Of a stretch of 64,000 nt of DNA, positions 53,717 to 64,000 are shown one piece after another (positions within the stretch are counted from its first letter, which is position 1; each line of letters starts with the position of its first letter). The notes beneath the pieces were generated by a model. That model did no database searches. It worked only from the letters and a program-made list of their open reading frames with translations, and had not been told where the DNA came from. The translations under genes were made by a program, and so were the position numbers. The stretch is taken from contig NZ_CP050497.1 in assembly GCF_018336815.1 (NCBI RefSeq), positions 372,001 to 436,000 on the forward strand. Direction: 5' to 3'. The stretch is from Treponema vincentii. GTDB lineage: Bacteria > Spirochaetota > Spirochaetia > Treponematales > Treponemataceae.

Positions 53717-55030
53717 ATGAAACCTATGTTAAAAAAATTGGTTAGCATTCTGTCTGCAGGGCTGATGATTGCGGCTCTTATGTCGTGTGCGCAGGAAAAA
53801 AAGGAAGAGGGGCCTATCACGCTTCATTATTGGACGCATGAAGATCCCGCCCGTACCGAGCTTGAAACAAAGCTGATCGCCGAATTTGAAAAGGATAACC
53901 CGAATATCAAAGTAGAGCGGACAACTCAGGGCGCTGCAAAGCTGATTGAGCTGGTACAGACCGCTTTTGCAGCTAATCAGGGACCGGATATTTTTAATTT
54001 GTCTATCGAAGATGAATATTCTTACGTTGCGAATGGCAGAGTTGCTCCGGTCGATCCCAAAGCTGCCGGTTATGCGGATCAGGCTGCTATCTATGACAGC
54101 TATTTGCCGGAAATCCTCAATGCGGTAACGAAAGACGGAAAAGTATACGGTTTGCCGCTTGAAATTACCAACTGGTGTATCTATATCAATAAGAAAATTT
54201 TCCGCGATGCCGGTTTGGATCCCGAAAAAGATTATCCCAAAACATGGGAGGATATGGTTGCCGTTTCCGAAAAATTGGTTATCCGCGACGGTGATATTCT
54301 GGTACGCAGAGGGTTCGATTTCCGCTATCCGTATTATCTTGTTGCCTTTGTTCCGATGGTGGAACAGCTCGGCGGTCAACTGATCAGCGATGATGGCAAA
54401 ACAGCGATTGTCGGGGATGAAGCATGGATCAAGTTCCTTACCTTTATGCGCGATTGGGGACCCTCCGGAAAGAACCTCGGTTCTCCTACCTACAAGAGCG
54501 CACGTAACCTGTTCAACAAAGACAATAACGATATTGCAATGGCAACGACCGGTTTATACCAGCAGGGACGAATCCGCAAGGATAATCCCGACTTCTATAA
54601 TAGTGGTGAATGGATGGTTGTTCCGTTCCCTCAATTTAAAGACGCAGTTAAAGAAGTTCCCGCTTGCTATTACGGACATTTCTTAATGGTTAACAACGAT
54701 ATTTCCAAGGCGAAGCAGGAGGCTGCATGGAAGCTCATCGGCTTTTTACTCAAGCACGGGGAAGATTATCTGCGGGAAGGCGGTAACATTATCCAGCCCA
54801 CCAAGGCCCTGCTCGAATCGCAAACACTCAAAGATATGCCGTATTCCGATGTGTTTATCAACGATATGAACAAAGGTCACATGGTGTACTACGGAGCGAA
54901 CAGTGCAGAGCTGCAAACAGCAATCCGCTCGGCAGTTGAATCGGTTATGCTGTCCGGCGTAGCTCCCGAAAAAGCGCTGGATTCTTTGCGGGCAACGGCG
55001 CAAGAAATTCTTGACGAAGAAAACAAATAG
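53717..55030 (+). CDS. Sugar ABC transporter substrate-binding lipoprotein
   Basis: A protein of about 437 aa in the family 1 extracellular solute-binding group. The lipoprotein signal ends LMSC. ITLHYWTHEDPARTELE, LIAEFEKDNPNIKVE, AFAANQGPDIFNL and the C-terminal AWKLIGFLLKHG are characteristic. Start is ATG 53717 or ATG 53726; AGGAG (53711-53715) is better spaced for the latter. It is the first gene of a binding protein-permease-permease set; the ATPase is not encoded here and may be a shared MsmK/UgpC type. The sugar is unknown. Confidence 0.87.
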   Translation: MKPMLKKLVSILSAGLMIAALMSCAQEKKEEGPITLHYWTHEDPARTELETKLIAEFEKDNPNIKVERTTQGAAKLIELVQTAFAANQGPDIFNLSIEDEYSYVANGRVAPVDPKAAGYADQAAIYDSYLPEILNAVTKDGKVYGLPLEITNWCIYINKKIFRDAGLDPEKDYPKTWEDMVAVSEKLVIRDGDILVRRGFDFRYPYYLVAFVPMVEQLGGQLISDDGKTAIVGDEAWIKFLTFMRDWGPSGKNLGSPTYKSARNLFNKDNNDIAMATTGLYQQGRIRKDNPDFYNSGEWMVVPFPQFKDAVKEVPACYYGHFLMVNNDISKAKQEAAWKLIGFLLKHGEDYLREGGNIIQPTKALLESQTLKDMPYSDVFINDMNKGHMVYYGANSAELQTAIRSAVESVMLSGVAPEKALDSLRATAQEILDEENK

Positions 55031-55044
55031 TTAAAACAGTCATT

Positions 55045-55084
55045 AACAGCCTCTAAAAAACGGTGTTTTTAGAGGCTGTTTTAT
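55045..55084 (+). terminator. Terminator after the sugar-binding protein gene
   Basis: AACAGCCTCTAAAAA pairs perfectly with TTTTTAGAGGCTGTT around a short loop, followed by TTATT. It likely sets a high binding-protein to permease ratio. Confidence 0.75.
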
Positions 55085-55225
55085 TCGTGCGGAGGGTTTA
55101 ATACCCCGACGCTTGCGTCGTAACAAAGGGTATTAAAGCCGACTGCAACCACCTTATAGAACATACCGTGCGAAACATTGAGCACGGTACCTGACGCTTG
55201 CGTCGGGGTTGTTGATTAAATCTGT
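55080..55225. repeat. Family D repeat, longest copy
   Basis: It starts TTATTCGTGCGGAGGGTTTAA and ends GACGCTTGCGTCGGGGTTGT, with ACCGTGCG/GCACGGT inside. It lies between the binding-protein and permease genes of one operon. Confidence 0.6.
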
Positions 55226-55280
55226 TCGACAACGAAACTATTGAACAGGTCTAGTATTCATCGGTAAAGGAAAAGCGGTT

Positions 55281-56216
55281 ATGTCTAACTCAAAAAAGAG
55301 CGGCGGTATCGAAAAAAAAATCGCACGGTGGGGTGTTATCTTCGTTACTCCCGCGGTGTTGTTTTTTACGGTATTCAGTTTTTATCCTATTATAAATGCG
55401 TTCATCGAAAGTTTTTTCGATAAGCGTGTACTCAGCAATATCCCCCCTAAGTTTGTAGGTCTACAAAATTATTTCTATATTTTTGACGCTTCCCGATACG
55501 ATAATCCGATGTCATTCTTAAATTCACTGCGTGCAACAGTTGTTTTTACATTGGGAACATTTATACCGCTTGTGATATTAAGTCTCTTGTTTGCGGTGCT
55601 TATCAGCTCATTGCAGCGGAACAGTTTAAAAAAAGTTTTTCAGATAGCCTATTATACGCCTGCTATTCTATCGTCGGTTGTCGCCGCTGCTATTTGGCTG
55701 CTTATTTTTGACCCTCGCGGATTGGGAAATTACTGGATTAATAAACTCCTTTCCACGCCCGGCGTTGACCATCAATGGTTGCTAAACAGTACGATGCTTC
55801 AACTTTCTACAATGATTGTATATTTTTGGAAGTATATCGGATACTTTGTTATTCTTTTTATTACCGGTCTTTCGACCATCCCTCCGGTAGTATACGAAGC
55901 AGCTTTAATCGATGGTGCAAATAGATTCCAAGTCTTTTGGTCGATTACGCTACCGCTCCTGAAACCGACGGTCGTATTGGTTTCAATTATGGCGATGCTG
56001 CAGTGTTTAAAAACGTTCAGCACCCAATATCTTTTTACCCAGAACGGAGCCTCGCTCGGACCGATTAACGTTATCACGTTGAATATCTATCAAACTGGTA
56101 TTAAGTTACAGCGGATTGGTCGTGCAAGTGCAATGAGTATCGTATTATTTTTGATCATGCTCTTTTTAACATGGCTACAATTCCGCTCGTCAAAGCCCGA
56201 CGAGACGGATTATTAA
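55281..56216 (+). CDS. Sugar ABC transporter permease (MalF-type)
   Basis: A 311-aa permease with six membrane helices: the first at about 18-38 and the rest from about 85 on. The EAA loop YEAALIDGANRFQVFWSITLPLLKP contacts the ATPase. This is the MalF/UgpA-like partner of the downstream permease. AAGGAA precedes the ATG. It is separated from the binding-protein gene by a terminator and a family D repeat. Confidence 0.9.
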   Translation: MSNSKKSGGIEKKIARWGVIFVTPAVLFFTVFSFYPIINAFIESFFDKRVLSNIPPKFVGLQNYFYIFDASRYDNPMSFLNSLRATVVFTLGTFIPLVILSLLFAVLISSLQRNSLKKVFQIAYYTPAILSSVVAAAIWLLIFDPRGLGNYWINKLLSTPGVDHQWLLNSTMLQLSTMIVYFWKYIGYFVILFITGLSTIPPVVYEAALIDGANRFQVFWSITLPLLKPTVVLVSIMAMLQCLKTFSTQYLFTQNGASLGPINVITLNIYQTGIKLQRIGRASAMSIVLFLIMLFLTWLQFRSSKPDETDY

Positions 56217-56247
56217 GAGAGCGCCGCAAGATGCATAGGAGTTAAAT

Positions 56248-57096
56248 ATGAAACAATCTATGACGACAGGAGTGCTTTCGGTTATCAAAATAGTATTATT
56301 GCTGGCGCTTGCTGCTTTTACCGTAATGCCGCTTATTTTTATGTTGACCGCTTCATTTATGTCGGGAAAAGAGATTATGCAGATGCCGTATAAATGGATA
56401 CCCGACAGCTGGCAGTATGTCAACTTTATAACAGCAATTAAAGGCAATGACGGCAATTACATTTACGTTCGGAATATTATCAACTCGTTTATCGTGGCAA
56501 TTAGCGTATCATTTACCACGGTTCTGCTCGCATCCATCACCGGTTATGGACTGGCTAAATTCAGATTCCGCGGACGGAACCTCATCTTTATGCTGATTAT
56601 GGCAACGATGATGATTCCGTTTGAAGCTATTATGATACCGCTGTACATGATTGCGACTAAGCTGCATATCCAAAATACATACACAGGTCTGATATTGCCC
56701 TTTATGGTGAGCGCATTCGGTATTTTTATGATGCGCCAATACCTTATTACCTTTCCGAATGAGTTTTTGGATGCAGCGCGTGTGGACGGTATGCATGAGT
56801 TTTCCATCTATTCGCATATCGTACTGCCGAATTGTAAACCTGTTATTGCAACGCTCGCAATCCTTTCGTTTAGAACGCAGTGGGATAACCTGCTGTGGCC
56901 GTTACTGGTTTCTCAGTCCGATACGATGAAAACCATCCCGCAGTATATCACCTCGTTTACGGCAGAACGGAGCACCGACGAAGGTGCAATGATGGCCGCT
57001 GCCGTTATTGCCAGCATTCCGATGATGTTGATCTTCTTCGGACTTTCCAAATACTTTATTGGGGGGTCGGTTGTATACGAATCCCGCAAAGGCTAA
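56248..57096 (+). CDS. Sugar ABC transporter permease (MalG-type)
   Basis: A 282-aa six-helix permease of the MalG/UgpE type with EAA-loop LDAARVDGMHEFSIYSHIVLPNCKP and the usual end FFGLSKYFIGGSVVYESRKG. It lies 31 nt after the first permease with GGAG upstream. It completes the importer apart from the ATPase. Confidence 0.9.
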   Translation: MKQSMTTGVLSVIKIVLLLALAAFTVMPLIFMLTASFMSGKEIMQMPYKWIPDSWQYVNFITAIKGNDGNYIYVRNIINSFIVAISVSFTTVLLASITGYGLAKFRFRGRNLIFMLIMATMMIPFEAIMIPLYMIATKLHIQNTYTGLILPFMVSAFGIFMMRQYLITFPNEFLDAARVDGMHEFSIYSHIVLPNCKPVIATLAILSFRTQWDNLLWPLLVSQSDTMKTIPQYITSFTAERSTDEGAMMAAAVIASIPMMLIFFGLSKYFIGGSVVYESRKG

Positions 57097-57848
57097 CCAC
57101 CTTTTGAAATATACGGGGCATCTACTTCGTTGCTGCGCACAAATTAATCCTCAACGTATCAAAGATACGCCTGCGGTTAATTTGTGCTCGCGCCTCGTAC
57201 CTGCCCCGTCTATTTTCAAAAGGCTTACGGCAAAAGCTTTTCAGAACCGCCAAGGATGGCGGGGGTATGAAGCAGAAACGAATTTAGACGTAAGGCTAAA
57301 TTCGTAGCTAACGAATGTACATGGACGTACATTCGTTAGCGTGCCTGCGGGTGTTATTCGCTCTGCGCCTTGTATCCGGTACCACTATTTTCAAAAGCGC
57401 TGGAAAGGCGGCACATCTGCGCCAAAACTATACATCCGTGTATAGTTTTGGCGCGAGTTTCGGCAGAAGCCGAAACATCGCTTCCGGTTATCACGAGCGG
57501 CATCCGTGCCGCTACTGACAATCCTCAACGTATCAGTACCGCCATGGACGGCGGTGGTTGTGAGCAGTAGCAAGTTTTTCGTTAGAAAAACTTGTCGTTA
57601 AAAAACGTACACGGATGTACGTTTTTTAACAGTCTATTTCAAAAGGCTTACGGAAAGGGGCATCTACTGTGCCACTATTTTCAAAAGCGCTGGAGATACG
57701 ACGCATCTACGGCGTTGCTCGTTCAGCGAAGTACGTCCGTGTACTTCGCTGAACACAAGTTTGACCAGTGTCAAACTTGTTTCTGCTTAATACGCGCGGC
57801 ATCCGTGCCGCTGTTGAGCGATGTACGTCCGAGTATATCGCTCAACGA
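57097..57848. repeat. Repeat island of consecutive palindromes (family B)
   Basis: The island holds at least ten hairpins and no credible gene. Long ones share the loop TCCG, its complement CGGA, or ATGGAC: 57307-57340, 57419-57454, 57597-57631, 57721-57754 and 57813-57846. Short ones are GCGGCA-TCCG-TGCCGC (57796-57811) and CCGCC-ATGGAC-GGCGG. Hairpins CAAGTTTTT/AAAAACTTG and CAAGTTTGA..TCAAACTTG are interspersed, with TCCTCAACGTATC and TTTCAAAAGGCTTACGG recurring between them. Confidence 0.75.
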
Positions 57849-57849
57849 C

Positions 57850-58300
57850 AGGGGCTGTCCCAAAAGTTTTGTTTTATTACCAATTGTATAGTCCCTGCTT
57901 CACAGAACTAACTGTATTTTTCTTTTCGCGTCAGTAACTCTTTCTCAAGTGCTTTCTTCGCTTTCTCCGGTTTTTTTTAACCGTCTTTGCTTTTTTTTCA
58001 CTGTTTTCTGCCAACGCTTCAAGCTTGTCGTTTATCTTTTGCGCAACCACTTTGATCTCTTCACTCGTAACCGTTGCTCCTTCTCCAAGCTCCTGTAAAT
58101 CTTTATCTCCATATATCTCATTTTCTTGTTCGGCAATCGTGTTAATTTCTTTTATCAACTCTTTTACTTTCTCATCAAGTTTCTTTTCGTACTTTTCTAC
58201 CGAGCCTTTCCACACAAACGTATATTTATTCGCTGCACTTTTTCTCGGCATTGCTTGGCAATCTGCCGCGACGAATAGCAACCGGTAAGGTAGCAGTATA
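57850..58300 (-). mobile_element. IS1182-like element remnant
   Basis: GGGGCTGTCCCAAAAGTTTTG at the left side looks like an IS terminal repeat. It is followed inward by the 3' part of a transposase on the minus strand. Only this end is present; the rest of the element is gone. Confidence 0.6.
57931..58281 (-). pseudogene. Transposase fragment, IS1182 family-like
   Basis: An open frame of 116 codons whose middle (FVWKGSVEKYEKKLDEKVKELIKEI..AEQEN, then EEIKVVAQKINDKL) resembles the charged helical segment of IS1182-type DDE transposases. The catalytic domain is absent. The 3' end is frameshifted at an A8 run (57971-57978 on the plus strand): another frame reads on as a lysine-rich tail EKAKKALEKELLTRKEKYS. 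The fragment is a non-functional leftover next to the palindrome island. Confidence 0.6.
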
Positions 58301-58438
58301 TCAATACTTTTAACAGCATCTGCGGCACCGCCATGAGTCGGTGATAACCTTACTATATAATTGACAGAATATACCGCATATCCTACACTGACTCCATAAG
58401 CTTCTCACAGATATAGATTCAATTTATTTAATGAGTGA

Positions 58439-58654
58439 TTGAGGATTATGGAATGCTTAATTAAGAATAGTGGCGTGCCGGTTTACGCATTCGCGAAAAC
58501 CGTCGGGCTTTCCGCTTGTAGCTTTTTGCCATTACTGAAAAGTTCCGGGCAGTGTTATTACGTTTCGCTTCATAAACTGCTGCTGCTTAAACCAACGGCA
58601 AAAAAACTATCGCTGCAATCCCTCACGCAAAGAACACACGGGCAGAAACCATGA
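58439..58654 (+). CDS. Doubtful small ORF upstream of addA
   Basis: A 71-codon frame whose TGA overlaps the addA ATG by 4 nt (ATGA). That overlap is the only argument for it. The product (LLKSSGQCYYVSLHKLLLLK and similar) has no recognisable motif or RBS. It may be the worn 3' end of a gene, perhaps addB, cut by the IS remnant, or may be non-coding. Nothing else is seen in 58301-58438. Confidence 0.2.
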   Translation: MRIMECLIKNSGVPVYAFAKTVGLSACSFLPLLKSSGQCYYVSLHKLLLLKPTAKKLSLQSLTQRTHGQKP

Positions 58655-61600
58655 TAGACATTTGCAAAGATTTAAACGAACATCAAAAACAGGCGGTAAA
58701 AACGGATGAAAATGCCGTTGTGGCGGCGGGCGCCGGTTCGGGCAAGACAAAGGTGCTGGCAAGCCGCTATGTGTACCTGATTACCGAAAAAAACTATCAG
58801 GTTGAAAATATCCTTGCCCTCACCTTTACGGACAAGGCGGCGGCGGAAATGCACCGGCGTATTTATCGGGAGCTGCAAAAGATGTATGCGGGAACCGATG
58901 ATGCGGTACAGCGGAACCGCGCCGGCGCTGCATTGGATTCTTTTTTTAAGGCGCAAATTATGACTATCGATGCATTCTGTCATAAGATTGCCGTAACCGC
59001 ATGCCGACGCTTCGGTATCAGTCCGGATTTCACTATCGATCTTACCGAATCGAAACGGCTCGCCTATAACCTTTCGCTGGATTTTTTCCTTGAACACCGC
59101 GCGGACACAAACCTGCAATATCTACTCGGCGATAAACCGATTACCGATTTTATCAACGACTTCTTTGTCAAAATATTAAACGATTACGTTACGGTCTCCC
59201 GCCCGATTGATTTTTCTGAGGCCTTGCAGAATCAGCTGACCGCTGCCGAACCATTATTTACCGGCTATCGCAAACAAGCCGAACGCATTCTCGGAGATAT
59301 TGCCGCTCATCTTGAAGGAAACGATAACTACATCAGCGCAGTAAAAGAAGCATACGTGCAACTCCCTGAATTCCCGCTTACGCTGCAAGACCCGCAGAGC
59401 CCTGTCTTTCTTGAACGGCTGAAAGCGATTTGCAGCGTTAAAAAAACGATGGGTTCAAAAAAGGATGAGGACGTAAAAGCGTGCAAGGCGCTCTGCGGTG
59501 AACTGAGCGGAAGCTCCGGCCGCTTGCAAAGTCTGTATCATTTTTATGCACACAAAGAGCAGATGCAAAAGATATACGCGCTTTGCAGTATTTTGCAGGA
59601 ACGGTTCATTGCCGAAAAAAAGCGGAGGAGCATACTGCATTTCGGCGACATTGCTCAGCTTGCCGTTGACGCGCTCATCACCGATCCCGACTTGCGGCTC
59701 TTTTATAAAAAACAAACCCATCGAATTATGATCGATGAATTTCAAGATAATAACAGCCTTCAGCGCGACCTCTTGTTTCTGCTTGCGGAAAAAGAAGAAC
59801 GTACCGACCAATCGATACCGAAGCCGGATGAGCTGGTGCCGGATAAACTTTTCTTTGTCGGGGACGAAAAACAATCGATCTATGCGTTTCGGGGCGCCGA
59901 TGTTTCGGTGTTCCGCACGCTGTCACAGGACTTACGGCAAGGAGGCGGTTCCGCTTCTATTAACTTGCAAACAAATTACCGCACTGAACCGGAACTGCTC
60001 AACTTTTTTAACAGCATATTTATGCGGGTCTTTTATTCGGAAACCAATCGACCCCTTATCGGCACCGTGCCTGCGTTTGAAGCGGAATTTATTCCCATCC
60101 TCAGCAGAGAGGCGGTTCCCCATTTAGCGCCTCAGACGGATATTTTATTTATCGACAAAAAACGCTTTCCGAAGGGCGCCGACACCGATACCGCTTTTCT
60201 CAAACCGATTGAATGCGAGGCGTATACACTTGCGCAAAAAATAGCCGCGCTCCATGACGAACACTACCTTGTATACGATGACGCCTCACAGTCTACCCGT
60301 CCCTGTACATGGTCGGATTTTGCCGTGCTGCTGCGCGCTTCGACGCATCAAGCAGTCTACGAACGGTTTTTCCGTGCATTTAAAATCCCGTACATTTCCG
60401 TACAGCAAAAAGGATTGTTCCACGACGCGCCGCTCAACGATATCTGCGCCTTGCTCCGCCTAGCGGTGTACCCGCATGACAGAGCCGTGTATGCCCAAGT
60501 ACTCCGCTCGCCGTTTGTCCACCTCAGCGACCGCTCTTTTACCCGATTGATGCTGCACAGCCTTGAGCATGCCCCCCAACCTTTTACTCCCTCCGCTGCC
60601 GAAGAACTGGATACGGAAGACCGGCAGTATTTCTTAAATGCCTGCGCCCTTTTTGAGCGGCTCCAAGGCTCTATCAAAAAAAAGAGTAATGCCGAATTGA
60701 TTACCGCACTGTGGTATGACGAAGGGTACCGGTACATATTGCTTACGGAGCCGCGCTACCACCGCTATCTGGAACTATACGACTACCTGTTTGCGCTTGC
60801 GGTAAAAGCGGATGCCACGGGGCAGAGTCTTTCGGCTTTTATCGACACACTGATTTCGTATATTCACGCGGAAGAGCGGGTCGAAGATATGGAAATTCCG
60901 CTCGAACACGGCGGCGACGCGGTTAAAATTATGACGGTACATAAGAGCAAGGGCTTGGAGTTCCCGATTGTCTGTATTCCCGACTGCGGCAATGCGGGAA
61001 AGTCTGAAAAAAAGGAAGGCATGGTCTTTTTGCACAAGGATTTAGGGCCGGTTATCCATTTGCCGCCGGAAACAAAAAACGATCCTTCCGTCAATATCTT
61101 TTTTGAGGAACTGCGGCAGGAAGCGAATGCTAAACACCTCGCCGAAACAAAGCGGCTCCTTTACGTCGCCGTTACGCGGGCTAAGGTTCGGCTGCTGATG
61201 AGCGGTGTGCAGGAAACCGACGGCGATATTGAGGAACTATCGGAAACGCCCCGAACTTTGGACGAAATCCGCCAACAGCTTGTACAACCTCAGAAGGAAG
61301 AAAATAACCGAAGTTTTTTTCAGCTCTTATTACCGGCGCTATCCGGAGATATCAACTGCGTACATTTTACGGAAGTGTTACCGCTCCCCGCCTCGACCGT
61401 ACAGTACACCGCAGAAGACCGGCAGCACTTCAATCTTGATAAAACCCGTGCCCTATACCGACAGGCTGCGGAAAAAAAACTTTCCACTTGCGGAACCGCG
61501 CGTCATACCGGCAACTCAATTTGAAAAAGACCGGCAGTGGCTCCGGTTAAGCGAAGCACCGCTTGCAATGCTTCAAAGTAAGGAAGCGCAAAGTATGGAA

Positions 61601-62150
61601 TATTCACAAACGATGGCTCAATCTAAAACTATGAAACATACCGAATTAAATGAACATATCGAGCAGGGCGACAATACCGGTGAAAAGGACGGCGATGAGC
61701 TTTCCTCCACCGAGTTCGGAACCTTGGTGCACAAAGCGATGGAAGCCCGCTTTTTTAGACCGCCCGTGTACACTGCCTGCAAAGTACGCCCGGGAAGTGG
61801 AAAAACTGTGCACCGCTTTTCTTTCTTCTCCGCTGGGACAAAAGGCGGCAGAGGCTTCATTCAGAAAGACCGAATACGGCTTTTTAACCCTCTACGAAGG
61901 GAAGCTCGTCATAGGGCAAATCGATTTGCTTTTTGAATACGAAGATACCGCGTATATCATCGATTATAAAACCGATCAAAAAATCTATCCTGAACAACAT
62001 CGAAGGCAGCTTTTAATCTACAAAGCTGCCGTAGAAAATTTTTATAAAATGGAAGGGTTCGGTCAAGCCCCCGGCGGACAACAGTCGCCCAAATCGGTTA
62101 AAGCCTATATTTTCTATCTCCGCAGCAAGACCGCCGTAGAGGTAGTGTAG
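58651..62150 (+). pseudogene. addA: AddA/RecB-like UvrD helicase-nuclease, two frameshifts as sequenced
   Basis: A DNA double-strand-break helicase with a C-terminal nuclease. Frame one (58651-61524, 957 aa) has AAGAGSGKT (Walker A, 25-33), ALTFTDKAAAEM, TIDAFC, RIMIDEFQDNN, FFVGDEKQSIYAFRGAD, VMTVHKSKGLEFP-like and LLYVAVTRAK. At an A8 run (61472-61479) it shifts into a second frame (FPLAEPRVIPATQFEKDRQW, TEFGTLVHKAME). At a T6 run (61751-61756) it shifts into a third, carrying GQIDLLF and IIDYKTDQ, the RecB-type nuclease motif. Each needs one base less. The joined protein is about 1165 aa. All motifs survive, so sequencing overcalls are likely. Confidence 0.85.
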
Positions 62151-62157
62151 GGCTAGC

Positions 62158-62195
62158 ATCCGTCTTGTTATTATAATAAAAGCAAGACGACAGAA
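62158..62195 (+). terminator. Weak hairpin between addA and the MCP gene
   Basis: CGTCTTG and CAAGACG pair around an AT-rich 15-nt loop. No T run follows, so termination is uncertain. Confidence 0.35.
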
Positions 62196-62239
62196 GCGTA
62201 ATGCATTATCAGTGTTTCCTTAGATTCTTAGGATAACCC

Positions 62240-64000
62240 CTAATGAGTTTTAAACTTATTCACTTCTTCTACTAGATTATCGATACTCTGTTTGTTTTTT
62301 TGCGTAATCTCGTTTACTTCCTGCATGGTATTGTTAATCTGCATCGCGCCCGCCGCCATTTCGTTCATGCTGTCAGTTATGATGCGGGTAAGATTATCAA
62401 GCTTTCGCATTTCCTGAGCGACCCCTTCACCGCCTTTCAGCATTTCTTCGGAGCCGGCTTGTACTTCCGCTGTTACCGTGTTGATGTTTTTAATAGCGGT
62501 TAAAACTTCTTTGCTGCCATGCTCCTGTTCCTTCATCGATTCCGTTAGGCTGGCGCTCATTTCTTTAACTTGCTGAGCAAGGTTGAATATTGCATTGAAC
62601 TTATCTTCTACCGTCTTTGATGAAGCGGAAAGCGTTTCTATTTCCGCTGAGAGCATTTTTAAGGTTGCGGTAATTGTCTTTCCTTGTGTTGCGGAATCTT
62701 CAGCAAGCTTGCGAATTTCATCGGCGACGACAGCAAAGCCTTTTCCAGCCTCTCCTGCATGCGCTGCTTCGATAGCAGCATTCATTGCGAGTAAGTTGGT
62801 TTGCGATGCAATGTGCTGAATAACGCTCGAAGCTTCTATCAGTGAACCTGATTCTTCCGCAATCTTCTGAGTTACGGTATTTGATGTTACAAGTGTTGCT
62901 TTGCCGTCGCCTGTCGCTGTTGTAAGGTCTTTAATAGCGTTGTCGGTTTTAGCAAGCGTCTGTGTGATGGAGGCAATATTTGCGACCATTTCTTCGATAG
63001 AGGACGAAGACTGAGCAACACTCGCTGCCTGCATTTCAATACCTGTATTCAATTGTTTGATAGTGCGAACAATTTCTTCAACGGTTGCAGCGGTTTCAGT
63101 AACGCTTGCTGCTTGAGTCATTGCCTGTTGTTTTACGCTGTCGATATTCGTACTGATTTGATGCACCGCGCTCGCCGTTTCGGTCATATTGGTAGAGAGC
63201 TCGTTTCCGATTTCTTCCATTTCATTGCAATTTACGCCTATCGATTTGATCGCGTTTCTTATTTTTGCAATCGTCTCATTAAAATATTCGGATAAGTCTG
63301 TTACCTCATCATTCCCCGTTACAGGAAGGTTTATGGTTAAATCACCTTCTCCCTGTGCGATGTTTTTTAAAGCCGAAACCGTTCGTTTAACCGGTTTTAT
63401 CATTCCTCGGGCTACTAAATAGACAATGATAACAGATCCTGCAAAAATACCAAATCCGATTAAAATCAGACTGAGCCGGAGTGTATTGACGGTTTCCATA
63501 AATTCGTGTACGGGCGCACATACAATAGTAGTCCATGCGGCTGATTTCAGTTTCGTATAAGCTGCAATTTTAGGAACCCCTTCGTACTCATAATAGCCGA
63601 TGCCGGGTTGCGAAGAAGCGATAGCATTCCGTTCAAATCTTCCGCAAGAATCTAATTCCATATTGCTCTGTCCTTCCTGACTGGGATTGAGCATACTTGT
63701 TACTGCATCAATATCCTGATCGGCAATCGTTGCTCCCGTCGGCCCTATGATGTAGCAATTGCCGCTTTTGCCGATGGTAATATCTTTGATATTATCTCTG
63801 AACCATAGACCGGAAATATCGGCTGATAAAACACCCGTGATGCGTTGCTCCTCATCATAAAGCGGAATCGAAAACGTACTGATCAACTTTTGAGTTGTTT
63901 TTGAAATCAGTAAGTCGGAAACAAAATGTTCCCCTTTCATTGAAGCTTTAAACCATGCCCTGTCGCTTACATTTACCGTGCCGCTTTTTGCATAACAAAT
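62240..64000 (-). CDS. Methyl-accepting chemotaxis protein, 5'-truncated by the window edge
   Basis: The frame is open to the window edge, so the N-terminus and first membrane helix are missing. The visible 586 residues begin in a dCache-like sensor ([48 protein letters not shown]). They continue with a membrane helix ([20 protein letters not shown]), a HAMP domain, and a long signalling coiled coil whose tip is [20 protein letters not shown] followed by [16 protein letters not shown]. It should control motility in response to small-molecule ligands through CheA. Its convergent neighbour is addA. Confidence 0.95.
   Translation of the reverse strand: MCYAKSGTVNVSDRAWFKASMKGEHFVSDLLISKTTQKLISTFSIPLYDEEQRITGVLSADISGLWFRDNIKDITIGKSGNCYIIGPTGATIADQDIDAVTSMLNPSQEGQSNMELDSCGRFERNAIASSQPGIGYYEYEGVPKIAAYTKLKSAAWTTIVCAPVHEFMETVNTLRLSLILIGFGIFAGSVIIVYLVARGMIKPVKRTVSALKNIAQGEGDLTINLPVTGNDEVTDLSEYFNETIAKIRNAIKSIGVNCNEMEEIGNELSTNMTETASAVHQISTNIDSVKQQAMTQAASVTETAATVEEIVRTIKQLNTGIEMQAASVAQSSSSIEEMVANIASITQTLAKTDNAIKDLTTATGDGKATLVTSNTVTQKIAEESGSLIEASSVIQHIASQTNLLAMNAAIEAAHAGEAGKGFAVVADEIRKLAEDSATQGKTITATLKMLSAEIETLSASSKTVEDKFNAIFNLAQQVKEMSASLTESMKEQEHGSKEVLTAIKNINTVTAEVQAGSEEMLKGGEGVAQEMRKLDNLTRIITDSMNEMAAGAMQINNTMQEVNEITQKNKQSIDNLVEEVNKFKTH

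Noticed and set aside
57059-57570. Short ORFs through the repeat island
   Set aside because: They run through palindromes in several frames, have no RBS, and encode mirrored repeat translations.
57097-57848. CRISPR array suggested by regularly recurring short repeats
   Set aside because: Repeat spacing and sequence are irregular, units are palindromes with different arms, and no cas genes are present.

Overview
The window looks like a chromosomal segment of an oral-type Treponema (T. vincentii/T. medium-like). This rests on gene content and style: rpmI-rplT-infC beside zapA, an AlsT symporter, an OadA-type carboxyltransferase, HD-GYP and class III cyclase signalling proteins, an MCP, many lipoproteins, a poly-G tract and selenocysteine use. 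The species is an inference. No rRNA, tRNA or CRISPR array was found.

Layout. 1-3020: a 5'-truncated hypothetical gene overlapping a rarA fusion gene. 3071-7141 (minus): a four-gene Gld-type ABC cassette, each gene overlapping the next by 4 nt. 7283-9481: a YoaK-type membrane protein, an AbiF/AbiD-like HEPN protein behind a hairpin/terminator leader (candidate ncRNA), and a small selenoprotein gene with an in-frame UGA and a SECIS-like hairpin. 9883-16426 (minus): a GH3 glycosidase, OadA, AlsT and PepD. 16610-20235: a GAF-HD-GYP protein, then (minus) infC-rpmI-rplT-zapB-like-zapA-yqxD behind a good sigma70 promoter. 20528-28287: a lipoprotein, a membrane protein behind a 13-G tract, pdxK, pdp and recJ. 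28392-31915: a FecCD-type ABC importer followed by a di-Mop molbindin, so probably a MolBCA-like molybdate/tungstate importer. 32134-38308: exported proteins, a two-component system and an adenylate/guanylate cyclase. 38508-42361: an HtrA protease and MetNI. 42501-51638: a complete autoinducer-2 (Lsr) locus, lsrACDBF divergent from lsrR-lsrK-cupin. 51678-57096: a large lipoprotein and a sugar ABC importer. 57097-58650: a repeat island with an IS1182-like remnant. 58651-64000: an AddA-like helicase-nuclease and an MCP cut by the window edge.

Two global patterns stand out. First, the gaps are filled with several families of hairpin repeats. Copies differ in arm sequence, yet each copy's own arms remain complementary, and the families are nested in one another (D inside A, a B array inside the hairpin preceding an A copy). 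This is the best candidate for something undescribed. Second, rarA, recJ, a histidine kinase and addA (twice) are all broken by exactly one extra base in an A/T homopolymer. That points to sequencing or assembly overcalls, or less likely to slippage, rather than true gene decay.
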